From Streptomyces cyaneus (GTDB lineage: Bacteria > Actinomycetota > Actinomycetes > Streptomycetales > Streptomycetaceae): 64,000 nt of DNA. Positions 8,913 through 17,493 of the stretch are shown one piece after another. The notes under the pieces are model-generated. The model had not been told where the DNA came from. It made no database searches and saw only the letters and a program-made list of their open reading frames with translations. Numbering within the stretch: the first letter of the stretch is position 1; every line of letters begins with the position of its first letter. The stretch lies in NCBI RefSeq assembly GCF_004028635.1, contig NZ_RQJW01000007.1, forward strand, positions 310,001 to 374,000. Reading direction: 5' to 3'. A program made the translations under genes and the position numbers.

Positions 8913-8931
8913 CTCAGGTACTACGGGTATC
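8913..8931. promoter_or_regulatory. Conserved 19-bp element upstream of two-component operon 1
   Basis: CTCAGGTACTACGGGTATC occurs here and, with a single base change, at 13440-13458 upstream of the operon carrying the paralogous system. Each copy lies about 70-130 bp before the first gene of its operon. The pairing suggests a binding site for one or both NarL-type regulators, giving auto- or cross-regulation. Confidence 0.6.
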
Positions 8932-8994
8932 CCCGCTGGTCGGGCCCTGGCAGCGTCCGGGGCGGCCCCCGCCGGGGCCCGCCTTCAATACCCT

Positions 8995-9669
8995 TCAATA
9001 CCCGGCGGGCCGTACCAGTCCCGACTCGTAGGCGAATACCGCCGCCTGCGTCCGGTCCCGCAGCCCCAGCTTCACCAGGATCCGGCCCACATGGGTCTTC
9101 ACGGTCTGCTCGGCCACGACGAGGCGTTCGGCGATCTCCGCGTTCGACAGGCCCTGGGCGATCAGGGCGAGGACCTCCGTCTCCCGTTCGGTCAGGTCGC
9201 CGACGCGTTGCTTGAGCGGTGCACGGGGCCGCTTGTCCAGGCGGGAGAACTCGGCGATCAGGCGGCGGGTGATGCCGGGCGCGAGCAGCGCGTCGCCGGC
9301 CGCCACCACCCGTACCGCCTCGGCCAGCTGGTCGACGGAGGCGTCCTTGAGGAGGAAGCCCGAGGCTCCCGCACGCAGCGCCTCGTACACGTACTCGTCG
9401 AGGTCGAAGGTGGTCAGCACCAGCACCTTGATCTGCGGTGACTCGGCGGTGATGCGGCGGGTGGCCTCGATGCCGCCGAGTTCGGGCATGCGGATGTCCA
9501 TCAGGACGACGTCGGGGGTGAGTTCGGCGACCTTCGCGACCGCGTCCAGACCGTCGACCGCCTGGCCGATCACGTCGATGTCGGGCTTGGTGTTGAGCAG
9601 CACGGTGAATCCCTGCCGGACCATCTGCTGGTCGTCGGCGATGACTACGCGGATCGGGCTGCTCGTCAT
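8995..9669 (-). CDS. NarL/LuxR-type response regulator (pair 2)
   Basis: 224 residues, receiver plus LuxR HTH. Acidic pair D12-D13 and phosphoacceptor Asp58; HTH at about 155-218 (LTERETEVLALIAQGLSNAEIA). ATG 9669 is chosen because it gives the normal receiver N-terminus; the reading frame stays open further upstream only as a shadow of the kinase gene. It is the last gene of a four-gene operon (hydrolase, acyltransferase, kinase, regulator), 17 bases after the kinase. Its HTH is nearly identical to that of the regulator at 6846-7511, which favours overlapping DNA targets. Confidence 0.94.
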   Translation of the reverse strand: MTSSPIRVVIADDQQMVRQGFTVLLNTKPDIDVIGQAVDGLDAVAKVAELTPDVVLMDIRMPELGGIEATRRITAESPQIKVLVLTTFDLDEYVYEALRAGASGFLLKDASVDQLAEAVRVVAAGDALLAPGITRRLIAEFSRLDKRPRAPLKQRVGDLTERETEVLALIAQGLSNAEIAERLVVAEQTVKTHVGRILVKLGLRDRTQAAVFAYESGLVRPAGY

Positions 9670-9686
9670 GGGGGTCGGTTCTCCTG

Positions 9687-11051
9687 TCAGGGGTGGGCGG
9701 TCGGCGGGGTGTCGCCCCGCGGGAGGAAGGCCGAGACGGCGAAACCGCCGTGCTGGGTAGGGGCCGCGGTGAGGTGGCCACCGAGCATCGCCGCGCGCTC
9801 GCGCATGCCGAGCAGGCCGTGTCCCGCGCCCGGGGAAGGCGGCGGGGGGCCCGGCTTGGGGGAGGGTTGCTGCGGGCGGGAGTTGACGACGCCCAGGTGC
9901 AGGCCGTGGAAGTCGTGGGCGATCTCGACCCGCACTGCCGAGCCCGGTGCGTGCCGCAGGGCGTTGCTGAGCGCCTCCTGGATGATCCGGTACGCGGACA
10001 GCTCCACGCCGGTGGGGTACGGCGTTGCCTCGCCCCTGATGTCGGTGACGACGTCCAGTCCGGCGGCACGGGTGTTCTCGATGAGGGCGTCGAGCCGGTC
10101 GAGCATGGGCTGGGGGGCGTCGGGGGCGGCTCCGGTGCCGGGTTGGCCGAGGCCGTAGGGGTCTTCGCGGTTCTCGGAGCGCAGGACGCCGAGCACGTGG
10201 CGCAGTTCGGTGAGCGCGTCCAGGGCGTTCTGCCGGATACCGGCGAGGTTCTCCTTCAGCTCCTCGGAGGGGTTCTCCACCAGATGCGGGGCCACTTGGG
10301 CCTGGATGGAGATCACCGACATGTGATGGGCGACCACGTCGTGCAGCTCGCGGGCGATGTTGGTGCGCTCCTCCAGCAGGGTGCGCCGGGCCCGCTCCTC
10401 GGCGGTGATCGTGGCCTGCCGGCCGAGTTCGGCACGGGCTTCCCTGCGACCACGCAGCGCCATGCCGAGCACCACGACGACCGCGAACAGGATGATCGCG
10501 AGGACTCCGGTGGGCTGGTAGTCGCGCGCCCCCCACAACCCCTCGATGACGTAGGTGACGAGCGCGGTCAGCGCCAGCGTCTCAAGGGAGACCCGAGCGC
10601 GTACCCGCAGGGCGAGCAGCAGCATCACGGCCATCTGACCGATGATCCCGGCAGCGGTCCAGGGCCAGACGAAGTCGTGCGCGCCACCGGCCAGCAGGTG
10701 GCGACGCACCTCGACGGCACCCGCCACCATGGCTGCCGTCGACAGCCACCACCCGGGCACGGGCCGCCACAGCGCGAGGACCACCGCGCCCCCCTGGGCG
10801 AGCCCGATCAGGAAGGCGACCTGGGCGCCCGCCCCGCCGTTGCCCTGCAGTTGAGCCACAGCGCCGAAGGTGACGCCGAACGCGACCAGGGACAGCACGC
10901 CGTGCGGCAGCCGGCGCGCCCACGCGGAGGGCGGCAGCGGGTCCGTCCTGAGGGTCCACAGGTCGTCGCGCAGCACGCGCAGCCAGCGCCGCACCCGGCT
11001 CGCGAACGAGTGCTGGATCCCCGTCTCCGTCACACGACCAACCCTAGGCAT
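9687..11051 (-). CDS. Sensor histidine kinase, HisKA_3 type (pair 2)
   Basis: 454 residues. About six membrane helices between 48 and 200, then HisKA_3 with His237 in ARELHDVVAHH, and a C-terminal HATPase_c domain (GHGLLGMRERAAM). ATG 11051 is preferred over upstream starts because it forms an 8-base overlap (ATGCCTAG) with the stop of the preceding acyltransferase gene, matching the overlap style of this operon. It is paralogous to the kinase at 7508-8845. A poly-Pro insert (about 410-420) in the ATPase domain is absent from its paralogue. Confidence 0.93.
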   Translation of the reverse strand: MPRVGRVTETGIQHSFASRVRRWLRVLRDDLWTLRTDPLPPSAWARRLPHGVLSLVAFGVTFGAVAQLQGNGGAGAQVAFLIGLAQGGAVVLALWRPVPGWWLSTAAMVAGAVEVRRHLLAGGAHDFVWPWTAAGIIGQMAVMLLLALRVRARVSLETLALTALVTYVIEGLWGARDYQPTGVLAIILFAVVVVLGMALRGRREARAELGRQATITAEERARRTLLEERTNIARELHDVVAHHMSVISIQAQVAPHLVENPSEELKENLAGIRQNALDALTELRHVLGVLRSENREDPYGLGQPGTGAAPDAPQPMLDRLDALIENTRAAGLDVVTDIRGEATPYPTGVELSAYRIIQEALSNALRHAPGSAVRVEIAHDFHGLHLGVVNSRPQQPSPKPGPPPPSPGAGHGLLGMRERAAMLGGHLTAAPTQHGGFAVSAFLPRGDTPPTAHP

Positions 11052-12285
11052 GGTGGTGTTCCTTCGCTTCACTGCCGCGAGCCGCCGGGTGGGACCGGAC
11101 GACCCTGGACCGGCGGCCGGTCGGGCGGCGAGGGCCCTGTTCACAGCCGCGGAACGTCGTCCAGCACAGGGCCAGGGCCAGGGTGAACAGGGGGAGCCAG
11201 GCCAGGCGGGCCGCCACCCGGACGAGGTGGTCGGGGAGGGTGTGCAGGCCGGGCATCCGGCCCGCCGTCAGGCCCGTGGCCGTGGTCGCCACCAGGGCCG
11301 TCTGGTGCCAGAGAAAGATCGTGATCACGGAGAGGTTGAGCAGGGCCACCGCCGCCCAGGCCAGGGGGCGACGCATCGCACGGCGCAACGGCCCGCGCAG
11401 GAGCAGGGCCAGCCCGCACTGTGCCAGCCCGAAGGTGACGGCGGCCAGCGTGGGTGGGGCGAGGTGGGAGATTCCGGCGCCCAGAACGCCGACCAGGGAC
11501 GCCGGGTAGCCCGCCCAGGCGACCAGTGCGGCCGTCGCCGCCGCACCGCCCGTCAACAGGATCCAGCCCGCGCGGCGGCGCTCCAGCTCGCCCCGGGTCC
11601 AGGCCGCGCCCAGGGTGTACGGCACCAGCCAGCCGGCCGCCACGTTCACCCAGCCGAGCCAGGACGGGCCGCCCAGGCCGAAACGGAGAAGGTCCACATG
11701 GAGGACGACCGCGAGGGGCCAGAGTGGGTTGAGCGTCAGGAGTAGGGGCGTTGCCGCCGTCAGCGCGGCGAGGACCAGGAGGAAACACAGGGGGGACAGG
11801 GCCAGTTCGAGCAGGGTGTGGACGGTGTCCATGTCCGTGCCCGAGATGAGCAGCAGGACCGAGGTCACCGTCCACAGGGTGAGGACCGCCGCCACCGGTT
11901 TGAACAGGCGGGACAAACGGGGCTGCAGCCACTGTCCGTACGTCGTGCCGCGTGCTCGGGCCGAGGCGTAGCTGCGAGTTGCCACGTGCCCGCCAACCAG
12001 GAAGAGCACGGCGAAAGTCTGGAAGACCCAGGAGATCGGGGCCAGCCAGGGCATGAAGTGGAGCGGGCTCGCGGTGCGCAAGCCGCCTTGGCCGTCCGCC
12101 ACCAGGGCCGTCACCAGCCAGTTGCCGAGGACGACGCCGACGACGGCGAAGGCCCGCAGGGCGTCGACGGCCCGGTCCCGCTCGGCGGGGGTGACGTCGT
12201 CGACACGGGCGGCACCCCGGAGCACGCCCGTCCAGGCGCCGCGCAGGCGCCCTTCGGCACGGGGCTCGGACACGGACCTAGTCAT
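11044..12285 (-). CDS. Acyltransferase-3 family membrane protein
   Basis: 413 residues with about ten membrane helices. The N-terminal RDRAVDALRAFAVVGVVLGN matches the R-x10-H region of acyltransferase-3 (OatA/NolL-like) proteins, and FLVGGHVATRSY carries the second family motif. Such proteins O-acylate sugars or antibiotics at the membrane. It overlaps the upstream hydrolase gene and the downstream kinase gene by 8 bases each, so all are translated as a unit. It may modify the envelope component that the two-component system monitors; this is inferred from context only. Confidence 0.85.
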   Translation of the reverse strand: MTRSVSEPRAEGRLRGAWTGVLRGAARVDDVTPAERDRAVDALRAFAVVGVVLGNWLVTALVADGQGGLRTASPLHFMPWLAPISWVFQTFAVLFLVGGHVATRSYASARARGTTYGQWLQPRLSRLFKPVAAVLTLWTVTSVLLLISGTDMDTVHTLLELALSPLCFLLVLAALTAATPLLLTLNPLWPLAVVLHVDLLRFGLGGPSWLGWVNVAAGWLVPYTLGAAWTRGELERRRAGWILLTGGAAATAALVAWAGYPASLVGVLGAGISHLAPPTLAAVTFGLAQCGLALLLRGPLRRAMRRPLAWAAVALLNLSVITIFLWHQTALVATTATGLTAGRMPGLHTLPDHLVRVAARLAWLPLFTLALALCWTTFRGCEQGPRRPTGRRSRVVRSHPAARGSEAKEHHHA

Positions 12286-13330
12286 GAGTTACCTCCGAGG
12301 TCTCGCCCAGGACGATGCGGGTCAGGTTCGCCAGGGAGGTCGAGCCCGGCCTGAAGTAGTCGCTGTGGCCGCCGTCGCCCGCAGCGAAGACCCGGGCGCC
12401 GAAGGACGGGGAGATCGGGTCGGTGCCGAAGCCGACGACCGTGCCGAGCAGGTCGAGCCTGATGTGCGGCACCTCCGCCACCCAGTCGTCACTGCCACGG
12501 GCCGCCCAGACGCGGGCCGGCGTGTGCAGGGCCGCCGCGGTGTCCGCGCCGGTGCCGGGGCTGCCGACCAGGGCGATGTCGTCCACGTCCAGATGGGAGG
12601 CGGCACGGCCGCAGACCACCGAGCCGTAGGAGTGGCACAGGAGGGAGATGCGCGGCTTGCTGCCCGCCGACCCGTTCGACCTGCCGTCGGTGTTCGACGT
12701 GCCGTCCGTGAGGGCGCGCAGCTGCCGTATGAACTCCCTCAGTTTCGGGGCCGCTTCCTCGGCGCGGTCCGCCGTCGTGACCGTGGTGCTGACCGTGGCC
12801 GGGGTTTCGTAGCCGAGCCAGGCCACCACCGCCGTGCGGGTGCCGTGCGGGGCCTGTCGGGTAAGGCGGTCGTGCACGGCCCGGGCGGCGTCGCGGAAAC
12901 GGTCGTAGGTGTCGATGGATGTGTCGGAGCCCGGCACCAGGACCGCGATGCGGTCGGCATGGGCCAGGTCGCCGAAGACCTCCGACGCGAGGCCGGCACC
13001 GCGGCCGTCGAAAGAGAGGAAGTGGCGGGACGGGTCGGCCATCGCGCGGTCCGCGGCGGCCCGTTCGCGGTTGCCGTGGGTCGCGGCCATGCGGGACGCC
13101 TCGGCGGCGTTGGCACGGTTGGCCGCGTACGCCTCGTCCAGGGTCGCCGCCGTCACCCGTGCGAGGGCAGCCGGGGCCGGGGCGGCGATCTCAGGGCGTA
13201 CGGCGCCGGACAGCGGGACGACCACGGCACCGGCGATCAGGGTGGCGAGCAGAGCTCGGCGCCATCGGTGAGTGCGCCGGGTCTTCTTCTCCGGCTCGCT
13301 CGCCCCGGCTGCCCCCGTGGTACGCCCCAT
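12278..13330 (-). CDS. DUF1023-type alpha/beta hydrolase, secreted or membrane-anchored
   Basis: 350 residues. An Arg-rich N-terminus and hydrophobic segment (about 26-44) indicate export or anchoring. The alpha/beta-hydrolase core contains LLCHSYGS with nucleophile Ser234, a DxxxVxxPGTG-like region and a C-terminal His in GGHSDYF, as in DUF1023 proteins of actinomycetes. ATG 13330 is preceded by GGGAAG; longer starts have no ribosome-binding site. First gene of the operon, 110 bases after the shared 19-bp element. It overlaps the acyltransferase by 8 bases (ATGACTAG). The substrate is unknown. Confidence 0.85.
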   Translation of the reverse strand: MGRTTGAAGASEPEKKTRRTHRWRRALLATLIAGAVVVPLSGAVRPEIAAPAPAALARVTAATLDEAYAANRANAAEASRMAATHGNRERAAADRAMADPSRHFLSFDGRGAGLASEVFGDLAHADRIAVLVPGSDTSIDTYDRFRDAARAVHDRLTRQAPHGTRTAVVAWLGYETPATVSTTVTTADRAEEAAPKLREFIRQLRALTDGTSNTDGRSNGSAGSKPRISLLCHSYGSVVCGRAASHLDVDDIALVGSPGTGADTAAALHTPARVWAARGSDDWVAEVPHIRLDLLGTVVGFGTDPISPSFGARVFAAGDGGHSDYFRPGSTSLANLTRIVLGETSEVTHD

Positions 13331-13439
13331 GGTCGTCTTCCCTTCCCGTCCGCCCGGCCATCGGGCTTGTCTGGAGGGGAAGTTACGGATCCGGCTACGT
13401 CGTCCGCGTCCCGCCAGGGAGCTCACCTGCGACGTAGCT

Positions 13440-13458
13440 CTCAGGTATTACGGGTATC
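13440..13458. promoter_or_regulatory. Conserved 19-bp element upstream of two-component operon 2
   Basis: CTCAGGTATTACGGGTATC differs by one base from the element at 8913-8931. It lies between the end of the arylformamidase-like gene (13480) and the operon start (13330), in the spacing expected for an activator or repressor site. Confidence 0.6.
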
Positions 13459-13479
13459 AAAGGGTCGGGACGAAACGTC

Positions 13480-14406
13480 TCACCACGCCAGCTGCGCGAT
13501 CTCCTCCACCACCACCGCGCACGCGTCCGCCGCCGGATCGATCAGCGGAAAGTGGCCGACGTCCTCCAGCAGCGTAAGGCCGACCACCTCTCCCGCCTTC
13601 GCCGCCGCATCCGCGTACGACTCGGCGACCGCCTGCGGGACGACGACGTCCGCGCGGCCCTGGACGAGCGTCGTGGCGATGCCGGTCGGGAGCAGCAGCG
13701 CGGGGTCGGCGTAAGGCTGGCGCTCGGCGAACTCCACTCCCCCGCCCAGGAGTTGCCGCGCGGCGCCCCCACAGACGTCCAGCTTGTCGGCGACCGTGAA
13801 GTCGGCGATCGGGGCCAGGGCGACCACACCCCGCAGGGGCGCGGGACGAGCGGTGCGCCAGGGGGCGTCCGCGGGGAGGACATGGCGGGCCGCGGCCCAC
13901 AGGGCCAGGTGACCGCCGGCCGAGTGGCCGGTGAGGACGGTGCGGCGCGGGTCGGCCTGCGGGAGGATCTCCCGTACGAGCGCGGGCAGCGCATCCAGCG
14001 CTGCGGCCACATCGTCGAACGTGTCCGGCCAGCGTCCGGCGACCGGGCTGCCGCCCGCACTCGAATCCGCCGCGCCGCCTGCGCCCTGCGCACCCTCCGC
14101 GCTCACCACACCCTCCGCCCCCCGCCGATACTCCACATTGGCCACGGCGAACCCCCGCCGAGCCATGAAGTCCGCGAACGGCGTGACATGCCGCCGGTCG
14201 TAAGGAGCCCGCCACGCCCCGCCGTGCAGTACGACGACCAGCGGGGCCAGGCCGCCCGGGCCGGCCTCGCCGCGCGGCGCGTAGAAGTCGATCACCTGGT
14301 CGGGGTGGTCGCCGTACGAGGCGATGGCGTCGGGGTCGACGGGCGGGTGCGAGAAGGCCGACTCCTCTTCGGCGGCGGCCCGGGCTGCTGCGACGTCGTC
14401 CGGCAT
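13480..14406 (-). CDS. Alpha/beta hydrolase, probable kynurenine formamidase
   Basis: 308 residues of the HSL/BD-FAE hydrolase group. Oxyanion motif HGGAW at 61-65, nucleophile Ser162 in TGHSAGGHLALW, an Asp in QGRADVVVP and a C-terminal His in EDVGHFPLID complete the triad. Hydrolysis of N-formylkynurenine is inferred from its place beside kynureninase and tryptophan 2,3-dioxygenase, the same trio reported for tryptophan catabolism in S. coelicolor. An Ala/Gly-rich insertion (about 98-125) is unusual. It is separated from kynU by a TetR gene on the other strand, so it has its own promoter. Confidence 0.75.
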   Translation of the reverse strand: MPDDVAAARAAAEEESAFSHPPVDPDAIASYGDHPDQVIDFYAPRGEAGPGGLAPLVVVLHGGAWRAPYDRRHVTPFADFMARRGFAVANVEYRRGAEGVVSAEGAQGAGGAADSSAGGSPVAGRWPDTFDDVAAALDALPALVREILPQADPRRTVLTGHSAGGHLALWAAARHVLPADAPWRTARPAPLRGVVALAPIADFTVADKLDVCGGAARQLLGGGVEFAERQPYADPALLLPTGIATTLVQGRADVVVPQAVAESYADAAAKAGEVVGLTLLEDVGHFPLIDPAADACAVVVEEIAQLAW

Positions 14407-14565
14407 GCTCCAACCTCTCAGCGGCGAAACGGATTTGGGCGAAAGCGGGGGTGCGCGTCGGGGTGCGCGTGGGGGGTGGCGGACCAGGGGAAGTCGGCCG
14501 TTGGCGGGGACGGTATCAGGCTGGTGACATGCGCCAACACACGGATGTCACGCTCGGTGAGGACT

Positions 14566-14582
14566 AAACGGTTCTGTCGTTT
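14566..14582. promoter_or_regulatory. Inverted repeat in the TetR/hydrolase divergent gap
   Basis: AAACG-N7-CGTTT (AAACG at 14566-14570, CGTTT at 14578-14582), about 58 bases before the TetR start codon and 160 bases before the hydrolase start. It is a plausible autoregulatory operator that could also govern the formamidase-like gene. The proposal rests on position and symmetry alone. Confidence 0.4.
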
Positions 14583-14639
14583 CGTTACGCTGGCCTCACG
14601 GATCGCACCGCACCTCGTACGTGCACCAAGGAGGCCGAT

Positions 14640-15248
14640 ATGTCCGCCGAACCCGGCACCGTACGTCCCGGAGGGCGTACCGCGCGTGTCCGTGCGGCCG
14701 TTCTGCGGGCGGCCGGAGATGTGCTCGCGGAGGAGGGTTTCGACGGCCTCGACCTCGCGGATGTCGCCCGGCGCGCGGAGGTGGGCAAGACGACGGTGTA
14801 CCGGCGGTGGGGCTCGGTGACGGCGCTGGTGGCCGACCTGCTCGCCGACATGGCCGAACAGTCGCTGCCGCGCGAGGAGACCGGGTCGGTGCTGGGGGAC
14901 CTCCGCGCCAACGCGGCGCTGGTGCAGCGGACGTTGGCGGACCCCCGCCAAGGCGCCCTGTTCCGTGCCGTCATCGCCGCGGCGACCTGCGACGAACGTA
15001 CGGCGCAGGCACTGCGGCGGTTCTACGAGGCGAGGGTCGCGGAGTGGGCGCCGTGCGTCGAACGGGGCGTGACCGGCGGGGAGTTGCCCGCCGGGACGGA
15101 TGCGGAGGCGGTCGTACGGGCGGTGTCGGCGCCCTTGTACTACCAGTTGCTGACGACCGGGGTGATCCCCGACGCCCCCGCCGCGGAGCGCGCCGCGCGG
15201 GCCGCGCATGCGGCTGCCGTGGCGGGGGTGTACGTCACCGGGAAGTGA
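14640..15248 (+). CDS. TetR/AcrR-family regulator
   Basis: 202 residues. The N-terminal HTH lies at about 16-62 (FDGLDLADVARRAEVGKTTVYRRW), followed by an all-helical ligand-binding domain of the TetR_C type. ATG 14640 has AAGGAGG 7 bases upstream. It lies between the formamidase-like gene and kynU and faces kynU convergently. A role in controlling tryptophan catabolism is plausible but not shown. Confidence 0.9.
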   Translation: MSAEPGTVRPGGRTARVRAAVLRAAGDVLAEEGFDGLDLADVARRAEVGKTTVYRRWGSVTALVADLLADMAEQSLPREETGSVLGDLRANAALVQRTLADPRQGALFRAVIAAATCDERTAQALRRFYEARVAEWAPCVERGVTGGELPAGTDAEAVVRAVSAPLYYQLLTTGVIPDAPAAERAARAAHAAAVAGVYVTGK

Positions 15249-15281
15249 CCCGGGGACTGCGTCACCGGGAGGGGACCGGGG

Positions 15282-16493
15282 TCAGCGCAGCACCTCCGCC
15301 AGCACGCGTGCCGCCCGCTCCACGTCCGCGAACCCGACGTACAGCGGCGTGAAGCCGAAGCGCAGCACGTCCGGGTGGCGGAAGTCGCCGACCACGCCCC
15401 GCTCGATGAGCGCCTTCATCACGTCCCCGGCGTCCTCGCAGCGCAGCGCCACCTGGCTGCCGCGCTCCGCGTGGACCGCCGGAGTGACCGACTCCACGCG
15501 CCCCTCCCCCACATACGCCGCGACGCACTCCAGGAAGAAGTCCGTCAGCGCGAGGGACTTGGCGCGCACCGCCTCGATCGACACACCGTCCCAGACCTCC
15601 AGGGCCGCCTCCAGGGCGAGCATGGAGAGGATGTCGGGCGTGCCGACGCGGCCGCGCAGGGCGCCGGAGGCCGGCTCGAAGTCGCTGCGCATGCCGAAGG
15701 GCTCGGCGTGCGAGTTCCAGCCGGGGAGCGGGGAGTCGAAGCGGTCCTGAAGGTCACTGCGCACATACAGGTATGCCGGTGAACCCGGACCGCCGTTCAG
15801 GTACTTGTAGGTGCAGCCGACGGCCAGGTCCACGCCGTGCTCGTCGAGCCCGACCGGCAGCGCGCCCGCGCTGTGGCACAGGTCCCACACGGCGATCGCG
15901 CCCGCCGCGTGCACGGCGGCGGTCAGGGACGGCAGGTCGTACAGCCGTCCCGTGCGGTAGTCGACGTGGTTCAGCAGCACGGCGGCCGTACGGTCGCCAA
16001 GGGCCCCCGGCACCTCCCCCGGCGTCACCGGCCGCAGCGTACGGCCGGTCATCCGGGCCGCCGACTCGGCTATGTACCCGTCGGTGGGGAAGGTGGTCGC
16101 GTCGACGAGGATCTCGTCGCGGTCGTCCCCGACCATCCGAACTGCGGCCACAAGTGCCTTGAAAACATTGACACTTGTCGAGTCGCCGACCACGATCTGG
16201 CCGGGCGCCGCACCGACCAGCGGAGCGATCCGGTCGCCGATCCGCTCGGGCGCGGTCCACCAGCCGCTCTCGTCCCAGGAGCGGATCCGCAGCTCGCCCC
16301 ACTGCCGCCGTACGACGTCCTCGACCCGCTCCGGCACGTTCGCGGGCAGGGCGCCCAGTGAGTTGCCGTCGAGGTAGACGCCCGCGGCGTCAGCCGCATG
16401 ATCGGACACCGTATCGAGTACGAACCGCTTGCGGACACCGGCCAGTTCGTCGGCCGCGTCCAGCGCCCCCGCCTTGGCTGCGAGCTCAGACAT
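15282..16493 (-). CDS. kynU: Kynureninase
   Basis: 403-residue PLP enzyme that cleaves kynurenine to anthranilate and alanine. Fold-type I features: LDGNSLGALP near 41-50, the cofactor region GDSTSVNVFKAL at 103-114, Asp204 in WDLCHSAGA and the Schiff-base Lys230 in GCTYKYLNGGPG. The length is normal. Its start overlaps the kynA stop by 8 bases (ATGTCTGA), so expression is coupled to tryptophan oxidation. It provides anthranilate for recycling or for secondary metabolites. Confidence 0.96.
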   Translation of the reverse strand: MSELAAKAGALDAADELAGVRKRFVLDTVSDHAADAAGVYLDGNSLGALPANVPERVEDVVRRQWGELRIRSWDESGWWTAPERIGDRIAPLVGAAPGQIVVGDSTSVNVFKALVAAVRMVGDDRDEILVDATTFPTDGYIAESAARMTGRTLRPVTPGEVPGALGDRTAAVLLNHVDYRTGRLYDLPSLTAAVHAAGAIAVWDLCHSAGALPVGLDEHGVDLAVGCTYKYLNGGPGSPAYLYVRSDLQDRFDSPLPGWNSHAEPFGMRSDFEPASGALRGRVGTPDILSMLALEAALEVWDGVSIEAVRAKSLALTDFFLECVAAYVGEGRVESVTPAVHAERGSQVALRCEDAGDVMKALIERGVVGDFRHPDVLRFGFTPLYVGFADVERAARVLAEVLR

Positions 16494-17325
16494 GAGACCT
16501 CGCCGTCCACAGCTCCGGGAACACGTTCTTCTGCGCCCGCTTCTCCAGCCAGGCCACGCCGGCCGAACCGCCGGTACCGGTCTTGGCGCCCATCGCGCGC
16601 CGGGTGGCGACCAGGTGGTCGTTGCGCCAGCGCCACACCAGCTCCGCGACGTCGGTCAGGGCCTCGCCGAGGCGGGCGAGGTCGGAGTTCTGGTCACCGG
16701 AGTAGATGCCGGTCCAGACGGCCTCCACGGCCTCCGACGGCTCGTACCGCTGCGACACGTCGCGCGTCAGCACGCTCTCCGGGATCGCGCAGCCGCGCCG
16801 GGCGAGGAAGCGCAGCACCTCGTCGTACAGGCTCGGCTCGTGCAGCGCCTTCTCCAGTTCCGCGTGGACGCGCGGGGCGCCGCGGTGCGGGACCAGCATG
16901 GACGCGGACTTCTCGGCGAGCAGGAACTCCATGCGCCGGTACATCGCCGACTGGAAGCCGGAGCCCTCGCCGAGGGCGCTGCGGTACGCGTTGAACTGGG
17001 CCGGCGTGAGCTGGCCGAGCGGCTTCCAGGAGGCGTTCAGGGCCTCCAGCTCCCGTACGGAACGCTTGAGCGCGTCGATCGCCACCGGCACCCGGTCCCC
17101 GCGCAGGGCGTTCGCCGCGGTCTCCCACTCGTGGACGATGACCGTGAACCACAACTCCATCACCTGGGTCGTGACCAGGAAGACCATCTCTCCGGGGTCG
17201 TCGGAGAGGGTGTGCTGGAGGTGGGTGAGGACATCCGCCTGTACGTAGTCCTCGTACGGCGTCGTGCCTGCGAAGTCGAGATGCGGAGTCGACGGCTCTT
17301 CAGCCTCGTGAGCCTCGTGGGACAT
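16486..17325 (-). CDS. kynA: Tryptophan 2,3-dioxygenase
   Basis: 279 residues. This heme dioxygenase opens the indole ring of tryptophan to give N-formylkynurenine. Family signatures: QVMELWF at 54-60, RSALGEGSGFQS at 115-126, heme-ligand His237 in WRNDH, and AKTGTGGSAGVAWL at 247-260. ATG 17325 has GGAGACA 6 bases upstream; a longer frame back to 17379 lacks this. First gene of the kynA-kynU operon. A terminator-like hairpin at 17433-17458 isolates it from DUF3151 upstream. Confidence 0.96.
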   Translation of the reverse strand: MSHEAHEAEEPSTPHLDFAGTTPYEDYVQADVLTHLQHTLSDDPGEMVFLVTTQVMELWFTVIVHEWETAANALRGDRVPVAIDALKRSVRELEALNASWKPLGQLTPAQFNAYRSALGEGSGFQSAMYRRMEFLLAEKSASMLVPHRGAPRVHAELEKALHEPSLYDEVLRFLARRGCAIPESVLTRDVSQRYEPSEAVEAVWTGIYSGDQNSDLARLGEALTDVAELVWRWRNDHLVATRRAMGAKTGTGGSAGVAWLEKRAQKNVFPELWTARSHV

Positions 17326-17432
17326 CACTGTCTCCTGTTGTAACTCCGGGTAGCGGTCCGCCCCTGCCGTTATCGACACGGGGGCCCCGGTCCCCGCCGG
17401 GCATCTTCTTCGATGGTCCGCCGAAAAGGCAA

Positions 17433-17458
17433 GGCCCGCCTGATCACACAGGCGGGCC
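17433..17458 (-). terminator. Terminator after the DUF3151 gene
   Basis: Perfect 10-bp stem GGCCCGCCTG / CAGGCGGGCC with a 6-base loop. On the minus strand it is followed by TTGCCTTTTC, giving a weak U-run. It closes the 17494-17907 transcript before kynA. Confidence 0.75.
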
Positions 17459-17493
17459 CGAGGGGGGAGGTGGAGCTGTTTCCCCTACGCCGA

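Noticed and set aside
8995..10536. A 513-codon frame that would fuse extra N-terminal sequence to the response regulator
   Set aside because: The upstream 289 codons are the out-of-frame shadow of kinase 2. The regulator starts at ATG 9669.
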